The notes below the pieces were generated by a model. The model made no database searches. It had not been told where the DNA came from and saw nothing but the letters and a program-made list of their open reading frames with translations. The translations under genes were made by a program, and so were the position numbers. From NCBI RefSeq assembly GCF_002236105.1, contig NZ_NIWU01000001.1, positions 1,736,001-1,800,000 on the forward strand: a stretch of 64,000 nucleotides of DNA, written 5' to 3'. The DNA comes from Pseudomonas umsongensis. Its GTDB lineage: Bacteria; Pseudomonadota; Gammaproteobacteria; Pseudomonadales; Pseudomonadaceae. Below are positions 18,177-27,057 of this stretch, in pieces. How positions within the stretch are numbered: position 1 is the first letter of the stretch; each line of letters starts with the position of its first letter.

Positions 18177-19100
18177 TCAATTCACTGCGTAGCTGCCTTT
18201 CAGCACCTGGTCGATCCTGGTGAAGGTATCGTCCAGCAGCTCATAGCGCCGGCGATACATGGCGCGTTTTTTTGAAGCAATGGTTTCCAGCGGCTTTCTG
18301 GACGAAGCCATGGGGATTTCAAAAAAGTCTTCGCGCGCAGACGGTGTCGCCCCGTGTTCAAGCCAGATCGAATCATAATTGGCGGCCAGCTCCTGGGCTT
18401 TGTGCGCACCAAAATACGGGTGGCGATGATGACGATAGACATCCCCTACCGCGTAGATTTTTCCGACGCCGATATGGCTGGCGATGTACTTGATCACTTC
18501 AATCAGAAAGCTCCTGGGTCGCAGGCCTTCGAAGTCCTTGGTGACATCCCGGTAGATGGCCAGCGATCTTTCGCTCTCGATGCCTTTATGGATGCCCTGC
18601 ACGGCACCGATGAAGATGCACAGCTCACCCTCCGTGCAGCACAAGGTGAAGGCGATCGAGGCAATGCGCAGATCGCCCTGGAACAGATTCAGCACCAACT
18701 CGCCTTCACGCATGAACCAGAACGGGCGGTCCAGTACCAACGTGCAACCATCGGACCACGCCGTCAGGTCGCTCAGGACCAGGCTGTCGTCGCGCCCGAA
18801 CAGCAGTAATTGCGGGCAGCTTTTCGTGACCACCTCGTAGTGCGAGGCCATCACGCCCAATTTGTCCTGGGAGTTCCAGCTTTTGCTGATGTAGGGCCAG
18901 TGGATAACACCCAGGCAATCGCCGCCGAGTCTCTCGATGCCGGTATCGCCCAGCGCGTTGGACATGCGCCCGAAAAACAGATTCAACTCGGTCCAGTTCT
19001 TGCCCACCAATAGCACAAACTTGAGTTTGTTCTTCAATGCCCTCAGGGAATAGCCAGCGTGCACGGAGAAGACGCTTTTGACGATCATCCAATAGTCCAT
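18177..19100 (-). CDS. VirK/YbjX (DUF535) family protein
   Basis: 307 residues, soluble, no signal peptide. The signature of the family is seen in the C-terminal half: GAVQGIHKG, then LRPRSFLIEVIKYIASHIGVGKIYAVGD (split) with HHRHPYF, and the ending ASKKRAMYRRRYELLDD. The family is linked in enterobacteria to envelope or peptide resistance and virulence, but its biochemical activity is not known. It lies 7 bp after a family 2 transferase inside the polysaccharide operon, which suggests a role in export or modification of the polymer. Family call good, role inferred. Confidence 0.8.
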   Translation of the reverse strand: MDYWMIVKSVFSVHAGYSLRALKNKLKFVLLVGKNWTELNLFFGRMSNALGDTGIERLGGDCLGVIHWPYISKSWNSQDKLGVMASHYEVVTKSCPQLLLFGRDDSLVLSDLTAWSDGCTLVLDRPFWFMREGELVLNLFQGDLRIASIAFTLCCTEGELCIFIGAVQGIHKGIESERSLAIYRDVTKDFEGLRPRSFLIEVIKYIASHIGVGKIYAVGDVYRHHRHPYFGAHKAQELAANYDSIWLEHGATPSAREDFFEIPMASSRKPLETIASKKRAMYRRRYELLDDTFTRIDQVLKGSYAVN

Positions 19101-19107
19101 CGAAGTC

Positions 19108-20094
19108 TCACTTGTATTCGATCAATGCGGATTTGCCGGCACCGAACCTGTTCAAAAGAAACTTGACCTGCCCGAACATCTCGGGAAATTTGCCCAGCAC
19201 GAGGAAGAACGCCAGTAGCCAGTTTTGCCGCGCAGGGCCAGCGCCCCGCCGGGCCAGGCGCGCGACCTGCAGCGGATAGATCAACAGCAGCAACAACCCG
19301 GGCCAGCCCAGCAGCAGCGTGGCAATGACCGTCGCCAGCGGCACGCCCAAGCCCCAGAACCAGGCGCGGCGCGACTCGCGGCGCCAATGGCGCTCCGGTG
19401 CGCCACCGTGTAGAAACGCGCCCTCGGCGAAGGCATAGCCGCCGCGTAAGGTGCGCCGCCACCATTGGCCGAAGCGGGTCATGCTCGCATCGTGCAAAGT
19501 CATTTCCGCAGGCAAGCGCCAGACCTTCCACCCCTTGGCTCGCAGCCGCACGCAGAGCTCCGGTTCTTCCCCGGCAATCAGGTCCGGGCGATACCCGCCC
19601 GCAGTGGCGAAGGCGTCCGCGCGCATCAGTGCATCGCCACCGCAGGCGCTGGTCGCACCGGTTGGCGTATCCCATTCGAGGTCGCACATCAGGTTATAAA
19701 TGGAGCGCTGCGGAAAACGTTCGCGGCGCCGCCCGCAAACCACCGCCACCTCAGGCCGGGCCTCAAGAAAGGCCTGTGCATGGGGTAGCCAGCTGGCAAC
19801 CACCTCGCAATCACCGTCGACGAACTGCACATGACGCATCGATGGCAACAGCCGTTGCAGCCGGGCGAAACCTTCATTGCGTGCACGTGCGGCCGTGAAG
19901 GCAATGCTCATGTCCAGTTCAACCACCTCGACACCAAGCCTTCGGGCCATCTGTACTGAACCGTCGGTGGAGCCCGAGTCGACATAGACGATCTGCTGCG
20001 CCGCACCGACCAGCGAAGCCAGGCAACGCTCGAGTCGCTGGCCTTCATTGCGACCGATGACAACGACCCCAACCCCCGTCGTCACCGTGTTCAT
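19108..20094 (-). CDS. Family 2 glycosyltransferase
   Basis: 328 residues. The GT-A domain has VVVIGRNEGQRLERCLASL near 10, the donor motif YVDSGSTDGS near 37 and FVDGDCEV near 91, then CGGDALMRADAF and a GEEPELCVRLRAKGW acceptor helix. A hydrophobic stretch at about 245-275 may attach it to the membrane. It overlaps the serine-acetyltransferase-like gene by 4 bp. Sugar specificity unknown. Confidence 0.88.
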   Translation of the reverse strand: MNTVTTGVGVVVIGRNEGQRLERCLASLVGAAQQIVYVDSGSTDGSVQMARRLGVEVVELDMSIAFTAARARNEGFARLQRLLPSMRHVQFVDGDCEVVASWLPHAQAFLEARPEVAVVCGRRRERFPQRSIYNLMCDLEWDTPTGATSACGGDALMRADAFATAGGYRPDLIAGEEPELCVRLRAKGWKVWRLPAEMTLHDASMTRFGQWWRRTLRGGYAFAEGAFLHGGAPERHWRRESRRAWFWGLGVPLATVIATLLLGWPGLLLLLIYPLQVARLARRGAGPARQNWLLAFFLVLGKFPEMFGQVKFLLNRFGAGKSALIEYK

Positions 20095-20615
20095 GAGAAT
20101 TGCTCGGCGTCGGCAAGCTTGCGCTGCTTGATGGTCGCCGGCACGCCGACCGCCACCGAGTTGTCAGGCACATCGGTCAACACCACGGCATTGGCGCCGA
20201 TCACCACATTGTTGCCGATGCGGATATTGCCCAGCACCTTGGCGCCGGTACCGATATCGACGTTGTTGCCCATCACCGGGGCGATCGGCTCCTTCACGTT
20301 CTTGAGCCCGACGACTACGCCGTTGCGGATACGGCAGTCATCGCCGAACTGCGCATAACCACTGATCACGATGCCGCCGAAATGATCGATGACGAAGTTG
20401 CGCCCGACCACCACCTCGCACGGCAGCTCGATGCCCGTTACGATCTGCACCAGCTTGAACAGCACTTTGTAGATAAAGGACAGCAATTTGCGCAGCAGCG
20501 CCGGGCGCACGCCGTAGCGCCAGCGCCCGAAGCGATACACCAGCATCACCCAGAAACCCTGGGCGCCCCAATCACCCTCGTATGCTCGCAAGTCCGCACG
20601 TATGTTTTCGAACAT
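20091..20615 (-). CDS. Left-handed beta-helix O-acetyltransferase (serine acetyltransferase-like)
   Basis: 174 residues. The C-terminal part is a hexapeptide-repeat beta helix (GDDCRIRNGVVVG, GNNVDIGTGAKVLGNIRIG, NNVVIGANAVVLTDVP) with a catalytic-type His in IDHFGGIVISG. It is shorter than cysteine-pathway CysE and lies in a polysaccharide operon, so a sugar O-acetyltransferase is more likely than a serine acetyltransferase. Neighbouring glycosyltransferase genes flank it within 10 bp or less. Confidence 0.85.
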   Translation of the reverse strand: MFENIRADLRAYEGDWGAQGFWVMLVYRFGRWRYGVRPALLRKLLSFIYKVLFKLVQIVTGIELPCEVVVGRNFVIDHFGGIVISGYAQFGDDCRIRNGVVVGLKNVKEPIAPVMGNNVDIGTGAKVLGNIRIGNNVVIGANAVVLTDVPDNSVAVGVPATIKQRKLADAEQFS

Positions 20616-20623
20616 GGACTGAC

Positions 20624-21580
20624 CTACCGTGTGGGTTGGCTACCGAGTTTGGTTTTACGCAACAGTGCCCAGGTCACACGTGTGTGTTGCCAACACGCCT
20701 TGATGGCGGCCCGACCGCGACCTTTCAACAAAGCCTTGAGCCCCAGGATCAGGTCGCACAGGCATACCAGCAGCATGTGCAAGGCCAACCCCGGCAAACC
20801 GTGATGCTTGCGGAAGTACAACAGCTCGCTTTCGATTTGCAGGGTCTGCAGCTGTCGGCCGTCCATGTTCAGTTTGTCGACCGACTTGGCACTCTCGCCA
20901 CCGATATGCACCACCGACGTGTGGGGGTAGTAGACTACCTTCCAGCCCGCCTCCTTGACGCGCCGGCAGTGATCCACTTCCTCGTAGTAGAGGAAATAGC
21001 GCGGATCGAACAGGCCGACCTTGTCGATCACTTCACGGCGGATCAGGTAATAGCAACCGGGTACCCAGTCACACTCGCGCACCGAGGCATGATCCCAGTC
21101 CAGGTCGTCGACCAGTTTCACCCACGGGAAGAAGCGTTCAAGGCCGGCCGTCACGAGGAAGACATTCAGCGGCGTCGGAAAATAACGGCAGGACGGTTGC
21201 ATCTCGCCGTCCCGACCGACCAGGCGTACACCGAGGATCCCACAATCGGGATGAGCCTCCATGTACTCCAGGGTCTTGGCCAGGGTGTCGTCGGACACAA
21301 ACGCGTCGGTGTTGAGCAGCAACGCGTACTTGCCCTGCAGGTGTTCAACCAGCTGATTATTGGCCCGGCCAAAGCCGACATTGTCTTTATTGGCCAGCAA
21401 CACGGCCTCTGGACAAATATCGCCCAGGCAATCCAGCGAGTTGTCCGCCGAAGCGTTGTCCACCACCAGGTAGCGTGCGTGGTCGGTACTCTTGGACTGG
21501 CGCAGCGCATTGAACATGGGCTGCAACAGACCCGCCGTGTTGTAGTTGACGACGAGCACATCCAGGGACGCGCTACTCAT
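20624..21580 (-). CDS. Family 2 glycosyltransferase (rhamnosyltransferase-like)
   Basis: About 318 residues. VLVVNYNTAGLLQPMF opens the GT-A domain, with VVDNASADNS as the donor motif, LLLNTDAFVSDD as the DxD-like site and YYEEVDHCRRVKEAGW near 210, the pattern of WbbL/RfbN-like rhamnosyltransferases. The ATG at 21580 overlaps the stop of the acyltransferase gene by 8 bp; an upstream in-frame start at 21595 would overlap more. A C-terminal hydrophobic segment is near 255-285. Confidence 0.85.
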   Translation of the reverse strand: MSSASLDVLVVNYNTAGLLQPMFNALRQSKSTDHARYLVVDNASADNSLDCLGDICPEAVLLANKDNVGFGRANNQLVEHLQGKYALLLNTDAFVSDDTLAKTLEYMEAHPDCGILGVRLVGRDGEMQPSCRYFPTPLNVFLVTAGLERFFPWVKLVDDLDWDHASVRECDWVPGCYYLIRREVIDKVGLFDPRYFLYYEEVDHCRRVKEAGWKVVYYPHTSVVHIGGESAKSVDKLNMDGRQLQTLQIESELLYFRKHHGLPGLALHMLLVCLCDLILGLKALLKGRGRAAIKACWQHTRVTWALLRKTKLGSQPTR

Positions 21581-22190
21581 TGGCTTTCTCGCCAAAGAAG
21601 TACTGCGCCCTCATGGCCTTGAGCTTGGGCTCGTAATCCGGGTCGAAGTGCGTGCCGCGCTGGCGGATGAGTTCCATCCAGGGATAGGCTTCGCAACGCT
21701 CTTCGATTTTCTTGATCAGGTCTTCAACGGTGCAGAGCACCTTCGCCGGGTTCCCGCCCACCACGACACCGGGCGGAACATCCCGGGTGACCACGGCACC
21801 GGCGGCAACGATTGAATTCGGACCGATTTTGCGGCCCGGCATGACGATGGCCTGGTAACCGATGAAACAGTTGTCGAATATATCGACCGCACCGACGGAG
21901 TCGAGCTGTTTACCCGCGCTGATTTCGAACACGCCAATCAGCCCGTCATGCCCGAATATCGTGCAATCGGACAAGCCGACGTTGTTGCCGATGCGTAATA
22001 GCGAAGGGTCGGGGATGTTGCAGCCGGGATTGATCCATACTCCCTTTCCGACCGAATGAATGCCTCCCCAGCGCGCCAGGTAGTTTGCCCATTCGAAGCC
22101 TGTGGGATGGCAAAATTTCTTGAATAAACCCTTCCCCCGACCCGTTTTATTGACGTAGTAACGTATTGCACGCTTTGCTAGCCCAATCAT
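21573..22190 (-). CDS. Hexapeptide-repeat acyltransferase
   Basis: 205 residues. Left-handed beta-helix repeats (GKGVWINPGCNI, RIGNNVGLSDCTIFGHDG, FDNCFIGYQAIVMPGRKIGPNSIVAAGAVVTRD split) mark an acyltransferase of the maltose/sugar acetyltransferase kind. The likely job is O-acetylation of the repeat unit or its precursor. Two such enzymes occur in this operon, so the polymer may carry two acetyl groups. Confidence 0.82.
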   Translation of the reverse strand: MIGLAKRAIRYYVNKTGRGKGLFKKFCHPTGFEWANYLARWGGIHSVGKGVWINPGCNIPDPSLLRIGNNVGLSDCTIFGHDGLIGVFEISAGKQLDSVGAVDIFDNCFIGYQAIVMPGRKIGPNSIVAAGAVVTRDVPPGVVVGGNPAKVLCTVEDLIKKIEERCEAYPWMELIRQRGTHFDPDYEPKLKAMRAQYFFGEKANE

Positions 22191-22301
22191 CCTGTCAGCC
22201 TCACAAATGTCAGCGTTTCACATCGGTACCAAGACCAGATGCACCATGGTTGTTGTTCTAGTGGCACCCTGCTTTGGTGGCTCTCCCTAAGACTGTTTCA
22301 C

Positions 22302-23768
22302 TCAAGAATACCTGCCTGCCGCAGGGCCCATTTGATGGTTGAGGTAATCCGCCAACCGCAGCGTCAGCTGCAACAGCGGCATGGTTGGATTGCTCGCGCC
22401 GGCCGTTGCAAACACACTGCTGCCAGCGACGTACAGGTTATGGGTGCCGAACACTTTGCTGTTCTCATCGACCACCCCGAATTCAGGGGAGCTGGCCATC
22501 CGCGTAGTGCCCATGTGATGGGCATGCGGCACGACTTTGAGCGGCAGGGAAACGTCATACACCGCTTCCTCCAACTTGACATAGCCAAGCCCTTCTTCGG
22601 CAAAACACTTTGCCACCTCCAGGCCGATGCTTTTTATGGTCTCCCTGTCTTCAGGGGCGAGCTCCCAATGGACGTTGACCATTCTCATCCCCAGGTCATC
22701 GTGTTCTTGCGTCAACGAGACGCGACTGTTGCGGTTGGGAAACTGCTCGATCATCGTTCCGAGCTCCCCGTCACCGGGACAGTTGAACTTGGCAATGAAC
22801 TCGATCTTGTGCGCCATGCCTGCCTTGCAGGCCAGGTTCTCGAAAAAACCCTTGATTGCCGCCAAGCGTCCATAGGTTTCCACCGCCGACACCAAGGACG
22901 CGGTGACATTGCCTTTACCGGAATGATGCTCGACCACAAACGCATCCTTGGTGAAGAACTGCCTGGCCTCCCGGCTTTCACCTTCGTTGAGGATGAAGGT
23001 ACCGAGGGCGATGTTCAGGTGTTCCATGAAGCATCGACCGACCAGGCCATCCTCGGTGATAACGCCGGCAGCGGCCAATGACTTGCTGTTGAGCAACTGC
23101 CTGGCATTTTCGATCGCACCGGTGGCCAGGATGAATTGCTTGGCCGAGACACGCTCTTGCTGGCGTTCGTAATCGGACACCACGACGGCGGTGATGCGGC
23201 CGGTGTTGCTGTCGAAATCGAGGTCGACGCAATTGCAATTGATGAAGACATCCAGGCCCTCGGTCTCCTCGAGTTCCTTGGCATACTTTTGTGCAAATCG
23301 GGTCGGTGGACTGAGCAGGAAACGGTCGGCTTCGAATTCATCGCTTTTAAAGGCCGCGTTGACGGTCTTGAACCCCGAGTCCAGCGGCAAGTCCAGAATG
23401 GCCATGGCCGCTGGCAGATTGCGCTCCATCTCGGAAAACGCGATGGGCCAACCGGGCAAGTTCACCGGTGGGGACAGGGCAAAGTCGGAAGGCTCGAAGG
23501 GGCGGCAACGACCTGCCCAATGATTGGAGGTGCCACCCAGATAGCGCAGGCGGGTTTCTTCAGCGAAGACATCCAGCCCCGTCGAAGGACACTTGTAGAG
23601 GTTCTGCGAATACGCGGCATACTCGCGCCCCCCGCCCTCCAGAAGCACTACACGCCAGCCATTGCCAGCCAAACGCAAGGCCAGCGTAATGCCGGCCGGG
23701 CCTGCACCAACGATGCAGAAATCATAGTGATCGCGCAGGTCTTTCTGCGTTTGGTAGTCTTTGATCAT
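22302..23768 (-). CDS. GMC-family oxidoreductase
   Basis: About 488 residues. The N-terminal FAD-binding fold is clear (FCIVGAGPAGITLALRL near 15, then VVLLEGGG), followed by GGTSNHWAGRC. The C-terminal GMC part has HAHHMGTTRMA (active-site His pair region near 435) and LYVAGSSVFATAGASNPTMP. This pattern is shared with gluconate/fructose/choline-type dehydrogenases. It has no signal peptide itself. The gene right before it encodes a 60-residue Tat-signal protein, so export as a pair is possible. Likely substrate: a sugar or polyol of the polysaccharide. The ATG at 23768 is 8 bp after that gene's stop. Confidence 0.8.
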   Translation of the reverse strand: MIKDYQTQKDLRDHYDFCIVGAGPAGITLALRLAGNGWRVVLLEGGGREYAAYSQNLYKCPSTGLDVFAEETRLRYLGGTSNHWAGRCRPFEPSDFALSPPVNLPGWPIAFSEMERNLPAAMAILDLPLDSGFKTVNAAFKSDEFEADRFLLSPPTRFAQKYAKELEETEGLDVFINCNCVDLDFDSNTGRITAVVVSDYERQQERVSAKQFILATGAIENARQLLNSKSLAAAGVITEDGLVGRCFMEHLNIALGTFILNEGESREARQFFTKDAFVVEHHSGKGNVTASLVSAVETYGRLAAIKGFFENLACKAGMAHKIEFIAKFNCPGDGELGTMIEQFPNRNSRVSLTQEHDDLGMRMVNVHWELAPEDRETIKSIGLEVAKCFAEEGLGYVKLEEAVYDVSLPLKVVPHAHHMGTTRMASSPEFGVVDENSKVFGTHNLYVAGSSVFATAGASNPTMPLLQLTLRLADYLNHQMGPAAGRYS

Positions 23769-23776
23769 ATTTGCAG

Positions 23777-23959
23777 TTACCGGAAATGCGCGGCAGGTAA
23801 TACCCACCCGTTGATCACGACAAACTCCGATTTTCCTGCAGTAGGCCGAGCCCCAACCCCGGTAAATTTCATCGCCAGCCCCCCCAGGCTTAACAGGGCA
23901 AATGCCCGAATGAGTCCCCTGCGACTGATGACAGAGGTATTCAACACGCGTTCACTCAT
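23777..23959 (-). CDS. 60-residue twin-arginine-signal mini-protein
   Basis: A small protein starting at the ATG of 23959 (a GTG one codon earlier is possible). It has a Tat motif SRRGLIRAFA near residues 13-22, a short hydrophobic stretch (LLSLGGLAMKF) and a 25-residue tail ending NGWVLPAAHFR. It lies 8 bp before the GMC oxidoreductase and in the same frame direction. It could be a small subunit that carries the oxidoreductase through Tat, as tiny gamma subunits do for some sugar dehydrogenases. No named family recognised. Confidence 0.65.
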   Translation of the reverse strand: MSERVLNTSVISRRGLIRAFALLSLGGLAMKFTGVGARPTAGKSEFVVINGWVLPAAHFR

Positions 23960-24030
23960 CACTCACGACTCCACTGGATCGAGATTTGCGTCCGAGATTC
24001 AAAGGGTGCTTCAACGTCAAGAAAAACCGG

Positions 24031-25422
24031 TCAAGCGCTTAAATCGAAAAGCCACTTGAAAACGACCAGCACCAGCTCCCCGCACAACGCCCCTACCACC
24101 AGCATAGGCAACACAATCAGCTCGCGCTTGATATCGAGAATACCCACGCGACGATTGACATACACAACCAACACCAAGGTCGGCAACGTATGCAGCGCGA
24201 CGCCCCAGATCGCCCAATCGACCCCACCGAAAGCCAGTAACAACGGGACCAGCACCCATAACGACACCACACGGATGATGTTATCGATGGCCTGGTACTT
24301 GGTAAGCCCCAGGGCGATCCAGATTTGATTGGCCACGATGTAGCGCATCACGAAAAACGACGTCGAGAGCACGGCCATCATGTGGCCGGCCTGGGCGTAA
24401 CGGTCGTCGTACAACACTTTGATGATGAGTGGACTGGTGACCCAGAGGAACCCGCAAAGAAATAGCAACGCAACGTCGACCATCATCTTGAAGCGGTAAT
24501 ACAAACTGCGCAGGCGCTCGAAGTCGTTGGTTCTCGCGGCTTCGCCGAAGGCTGGCAGGGCCACGGCCCCGACCACTTTCAATACGCCGGTCTGCAAAGC
24601 GCCAAGAATCAGCACGGCAATCGAATACACGCCCATTTCGAAGACTGTCATGCTGCCGCCGAAAATGATCCGGTCACCCTGCATGGACAGTACGCCCACG
24701 GCCGAAGACAACAGGATCCAGCGACCGAAGACCATCAGTTCGTGGAGTGCGGCGCGTTCCCAGCGCAGACTGTTGGACGGCCCCTCGAACCAGAAATGCC
24801 CAAGCAACGTGCTGACCAGGGCCGTGACCAGGCCGGCCGCCACCAGCGACCAGATGGAATGGGTGAAGTAACCGATGACCAGCATCACCAACAGGCCTAC
24901 GACCTGGGAGACGAACTCGGCGATCACCACTTTCTTTTGCTGGAAAGCGCGGACGGCCAGGTCGACTTTCGTCGACTGGAACCCGTAGATGATCGCGGTA
25001 ACACCGGTCCAGGCCAACACCATCGGCAACTCAGGGGCGGCGTAGGTGGAGTTGTGCGACCAGAAATCGATGACTTGCGAATACCAGGCAGCGGCTGCCA
25101 GCAACAGCGTAAAGGCGAACAGCACGAAGCCGCGCACGATCTGCACGGTCCAGAGGGTATTGAGGAATACCGGGTCGTCGCCGCGTGGACTCTGGAGGAT
25201 GTTCTGGCGCAACCCCACATCGGAGAGCAGGTGCAGGACGAACAAAACGGTGGTAGCAATGGCGATGATGCCGAACATTTCCGGCATCAGCAGACGGGTC
25301 ATCACCAGGTTGCCGCCCAGGCGTATCACTTGTGAAGTGACCAGCGCCCCCAGGTTCCATGCCCCAGCAGATATCGCTCGACGACGAAGGCTGAACGTTG
25401 GCGATATGTTAACTGACGGCAT
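24031..25422 (-). CDS. Polysaccharide flippase (Wzx/MATE-like)
   Basis: About 463 residues with 12 to 14 predicted membrane segments spread over the length (LVMTRLLMPEMFGIIAIATTV style opening, GALVTSQVIRLGGNLV). The family translocates lipid-linked repeat units across the inner membrane. The ATG at 25422 is preferred over a GTG/ATG near 25482 because upstream codons are not hydrophobic and overlap the promoter side. It is divergent from the polymerase gene, 103 bp apart. Confidence 0.88.
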   Translation of the reverse strand: MPSVNISPTFSLRRRAISAGAWNLGALVTSQVIRLGGNLVMTRLLMPEMFGIIAIATTVLFVLHLLSDVGLRQNILQSPRGDDPVFLNTLWTVQIVRGFVLFAFTLLLAAAAWYSQVIDFWSHNSTYAAPELPMVLAWTGVTAIIYGFQSTKVDLAVRAFQQKKVVIAEFVSQVVGLLVMLVIGYFTHSIWSLVAAGLVTALVSTLLGHFWFEGPSNSLRWERAALHELMVFGRWILLSSAVGVLSMQGDRIIFGGSMTVFEMGVYSIAVLILGALQTGVLKVVGAVALPAFGEAARTNDFERLRSLYYRFKMMVDVALLFLCGFLWVTSPLIIKVLYDDRYAQAGHMMAVLSTSFFVMRYIVANQIWIALGLTKYQAIDNIIRVVSLWVLVPLLLAFGGVDWAIWGVALHTLPTLVLVVYVNRRVGILDIKRELIVLPMLVVGALCGELVLVVFKWLFDLSA

Positions 25423-25525
25423 AACATCAATCCCCGTATTGAACGACTCGAAAGGTACTATAGTCGCTATTAGGCAAACCACTAGCCATTAGCCATCGCT
25501 CTCTCATCAAATAAGTCGGTAGCCC

Positions 25526-27052
25526 ATGCCTGAGCACTTTCGCGCGTTAGTCGTCATCCTGGTCCTTGCCAGTATCGTCTTCGCTTTTGCACGGCGACCG
25601 GCGGCCGATCTGATCCCACTGAGTGATTTCACCCGCCGGCGCAACCTTTGGTTCGGATTGACGCTGCTAGCCTTTTTTTCCCATAGCTTCTGGGTGTACG
25701 CGGGCGTTACCGCAATCATTCTGGCGGTGACGCGACAGCGTGAGCGCAATCCCCTCGCATTGTTTTTCATGCTGTTGTTTCTCATTCCACCCGCCAATGC
25801 GCAGGTCCCCGGCTTCGGCCTGGTCAACTATCTTTTTGACCTGAACCATGTACGACTACTGGCACTGTGCGTGTTGCTCCCGGCTTTTCTGGCGTTGCGC
25901 AAGCGGCCGGACACACTGCCCTTCGGGCGCACACTGCCGGACAAACTGCTGCTGGCCTACCTGCTGCTGACGTCTGCGCTTTTCCTGCGCCAGACCACGC
26001 CCACCGACACCTTGCGTCAATCGCTCTATCTGTTCGTCGATGTTTTTTTGCCTTACTACGTTGCCAGTCGATCCATGAAGAATGTCAGCGACTTCAAGGA
26101 TGCGCTGTTGGCCTTTTTACTCGCCGCCATGCTGCTGTCGCTGATCGGTCTCTTCGAATATACCCGCCGATGGCTGCTGTACAACGGGCTGACCTACGCC
26201 ATGGGCGTGCAATGGGAAATCGCCACCTATCTCAGCCGTGGCGGCTCGCTGCGCGCCAGCGTCACCACTGGCCAGGCCATTGCGCTGGGCTATGTCATCG
26301 CCGTGGCCATCGGCTTTTACCTGTTCCTGCAGGAGGGTGTGCGCAGCAAACTGCAGCGACGACTCGGTGCCCTGCTGCTCGCTGGAGGACTGTTTGCGCC
26401 GCTGTCGCGCGGCCCGTGGATCGGTGCCGCCGTCATGATCGTCATGTTCATCGGCACCGGCCGTTATGCGGTCAGGCGCCTGGTGCTGCTCGGGGGCGCC
26501 GCCTTGCTCGCCCTGCCCCTGTTGGCCATCTTGCCCGGCGGACAGAAAATCCTTGATCTGCTGCCCTTCATCGGCTCTGTAGAAGTCGAGAACATCACCT
26601 ACCGCCAGCGCTTGATCGATAACTCGTTGATCGTCATCCAGCGCAATCCATGGCTGGGTTCCTTCGATTACCGCAGCACCCCTGAAATGCAGTCAATGAT
26701 CCAGGGCCAGGGCATCATCGACATCGTCAACACCTATATCGGCATCGCCCTGCAAATGGGCTTTATCGGGCTGACGCTGTTCGTGGCTTTTTTCGCCACC
26801 ATTGCGCTTGGTATTCGCAAGGCGATGCGTTCGTTCCCCAAGCAGGAGGATGAGTCGCGGCGACTTGGACGTGCCTTGCTGGCGACACTGGCCGGAATAC
26901 TGGTGACCATCATCACCGTCAGCAGCATTACGGTCATCCCCGTGGTGTATTGGTCGGTAGCCGGGCTGGGCGTGTCCTATGCTCAGATGGCGCGCAGGCT
27001 CAAGCGCGCAGAGACAGCAAGCAGCAAGAGTACCCTCCTACAGACCTGGTAA
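25526..27052 (+). CDS. O-antigen ligase/Wzy-type polymerase
   Basis: 508 residues, about 11 to 12 membrane segments, with the periplasmic-loop signature of the Wzy/O-antigen ligase family near 290 (LFAPLSRGPWIGAAV). A long periplasmic stretch near 340-390 contains ITYRQRLIDNS. In a Wzx/Wzy locus this gene would polymerise the repeat units at the periplasmic face. The hydrolase gene starts 5 bp after the stop, so they are co-transcribed. Confidence 0.85.
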   Translation: MPEHFRALVVILVLASIVFAFARRPAADLIPLSDFTRRRNLWFGLTLLAFFSHSFWVYAGVTAIILAVTRQRERNPLALFFMLLFLIPPANAQVPGFGLVNYLFDLNHVRLLALCVLLPAFLALRKRPDTLPFGRTLPDKLLLAYLLLTSALFLRQTTPTDTLRQSLYLFVDVFLPYYVASRSMKNVSDFKDALLAFLLAAMLLSLIGLFEYTRRWLLYNGLTYAMGVQWEIATYLSRGGSLRASVTTGQAIALGYVIAVAIGFYLFLQEGVRSKLQRRLGALLLAGGLFAPLSRGPWIGAAVMIVMFIGTGRYAVRRLVLLGGAALLALPLLAILPGGQKILDLLPFIGSVEVENITYRQRLIDNSLIVIQRNPWLGSFDYRSTPEMQSMIQGQGIIDIVNTYIGIALQMGFIGLTLFVAFFATIALGIRKAMRSFPKQEDESRRLGRALLATLAGILVTIITVSSITVIPVVYWSVAGLGVSYAQMARRLKRAETASSKSTLLQTW

Positions 27053-27057
27053 CGCTC

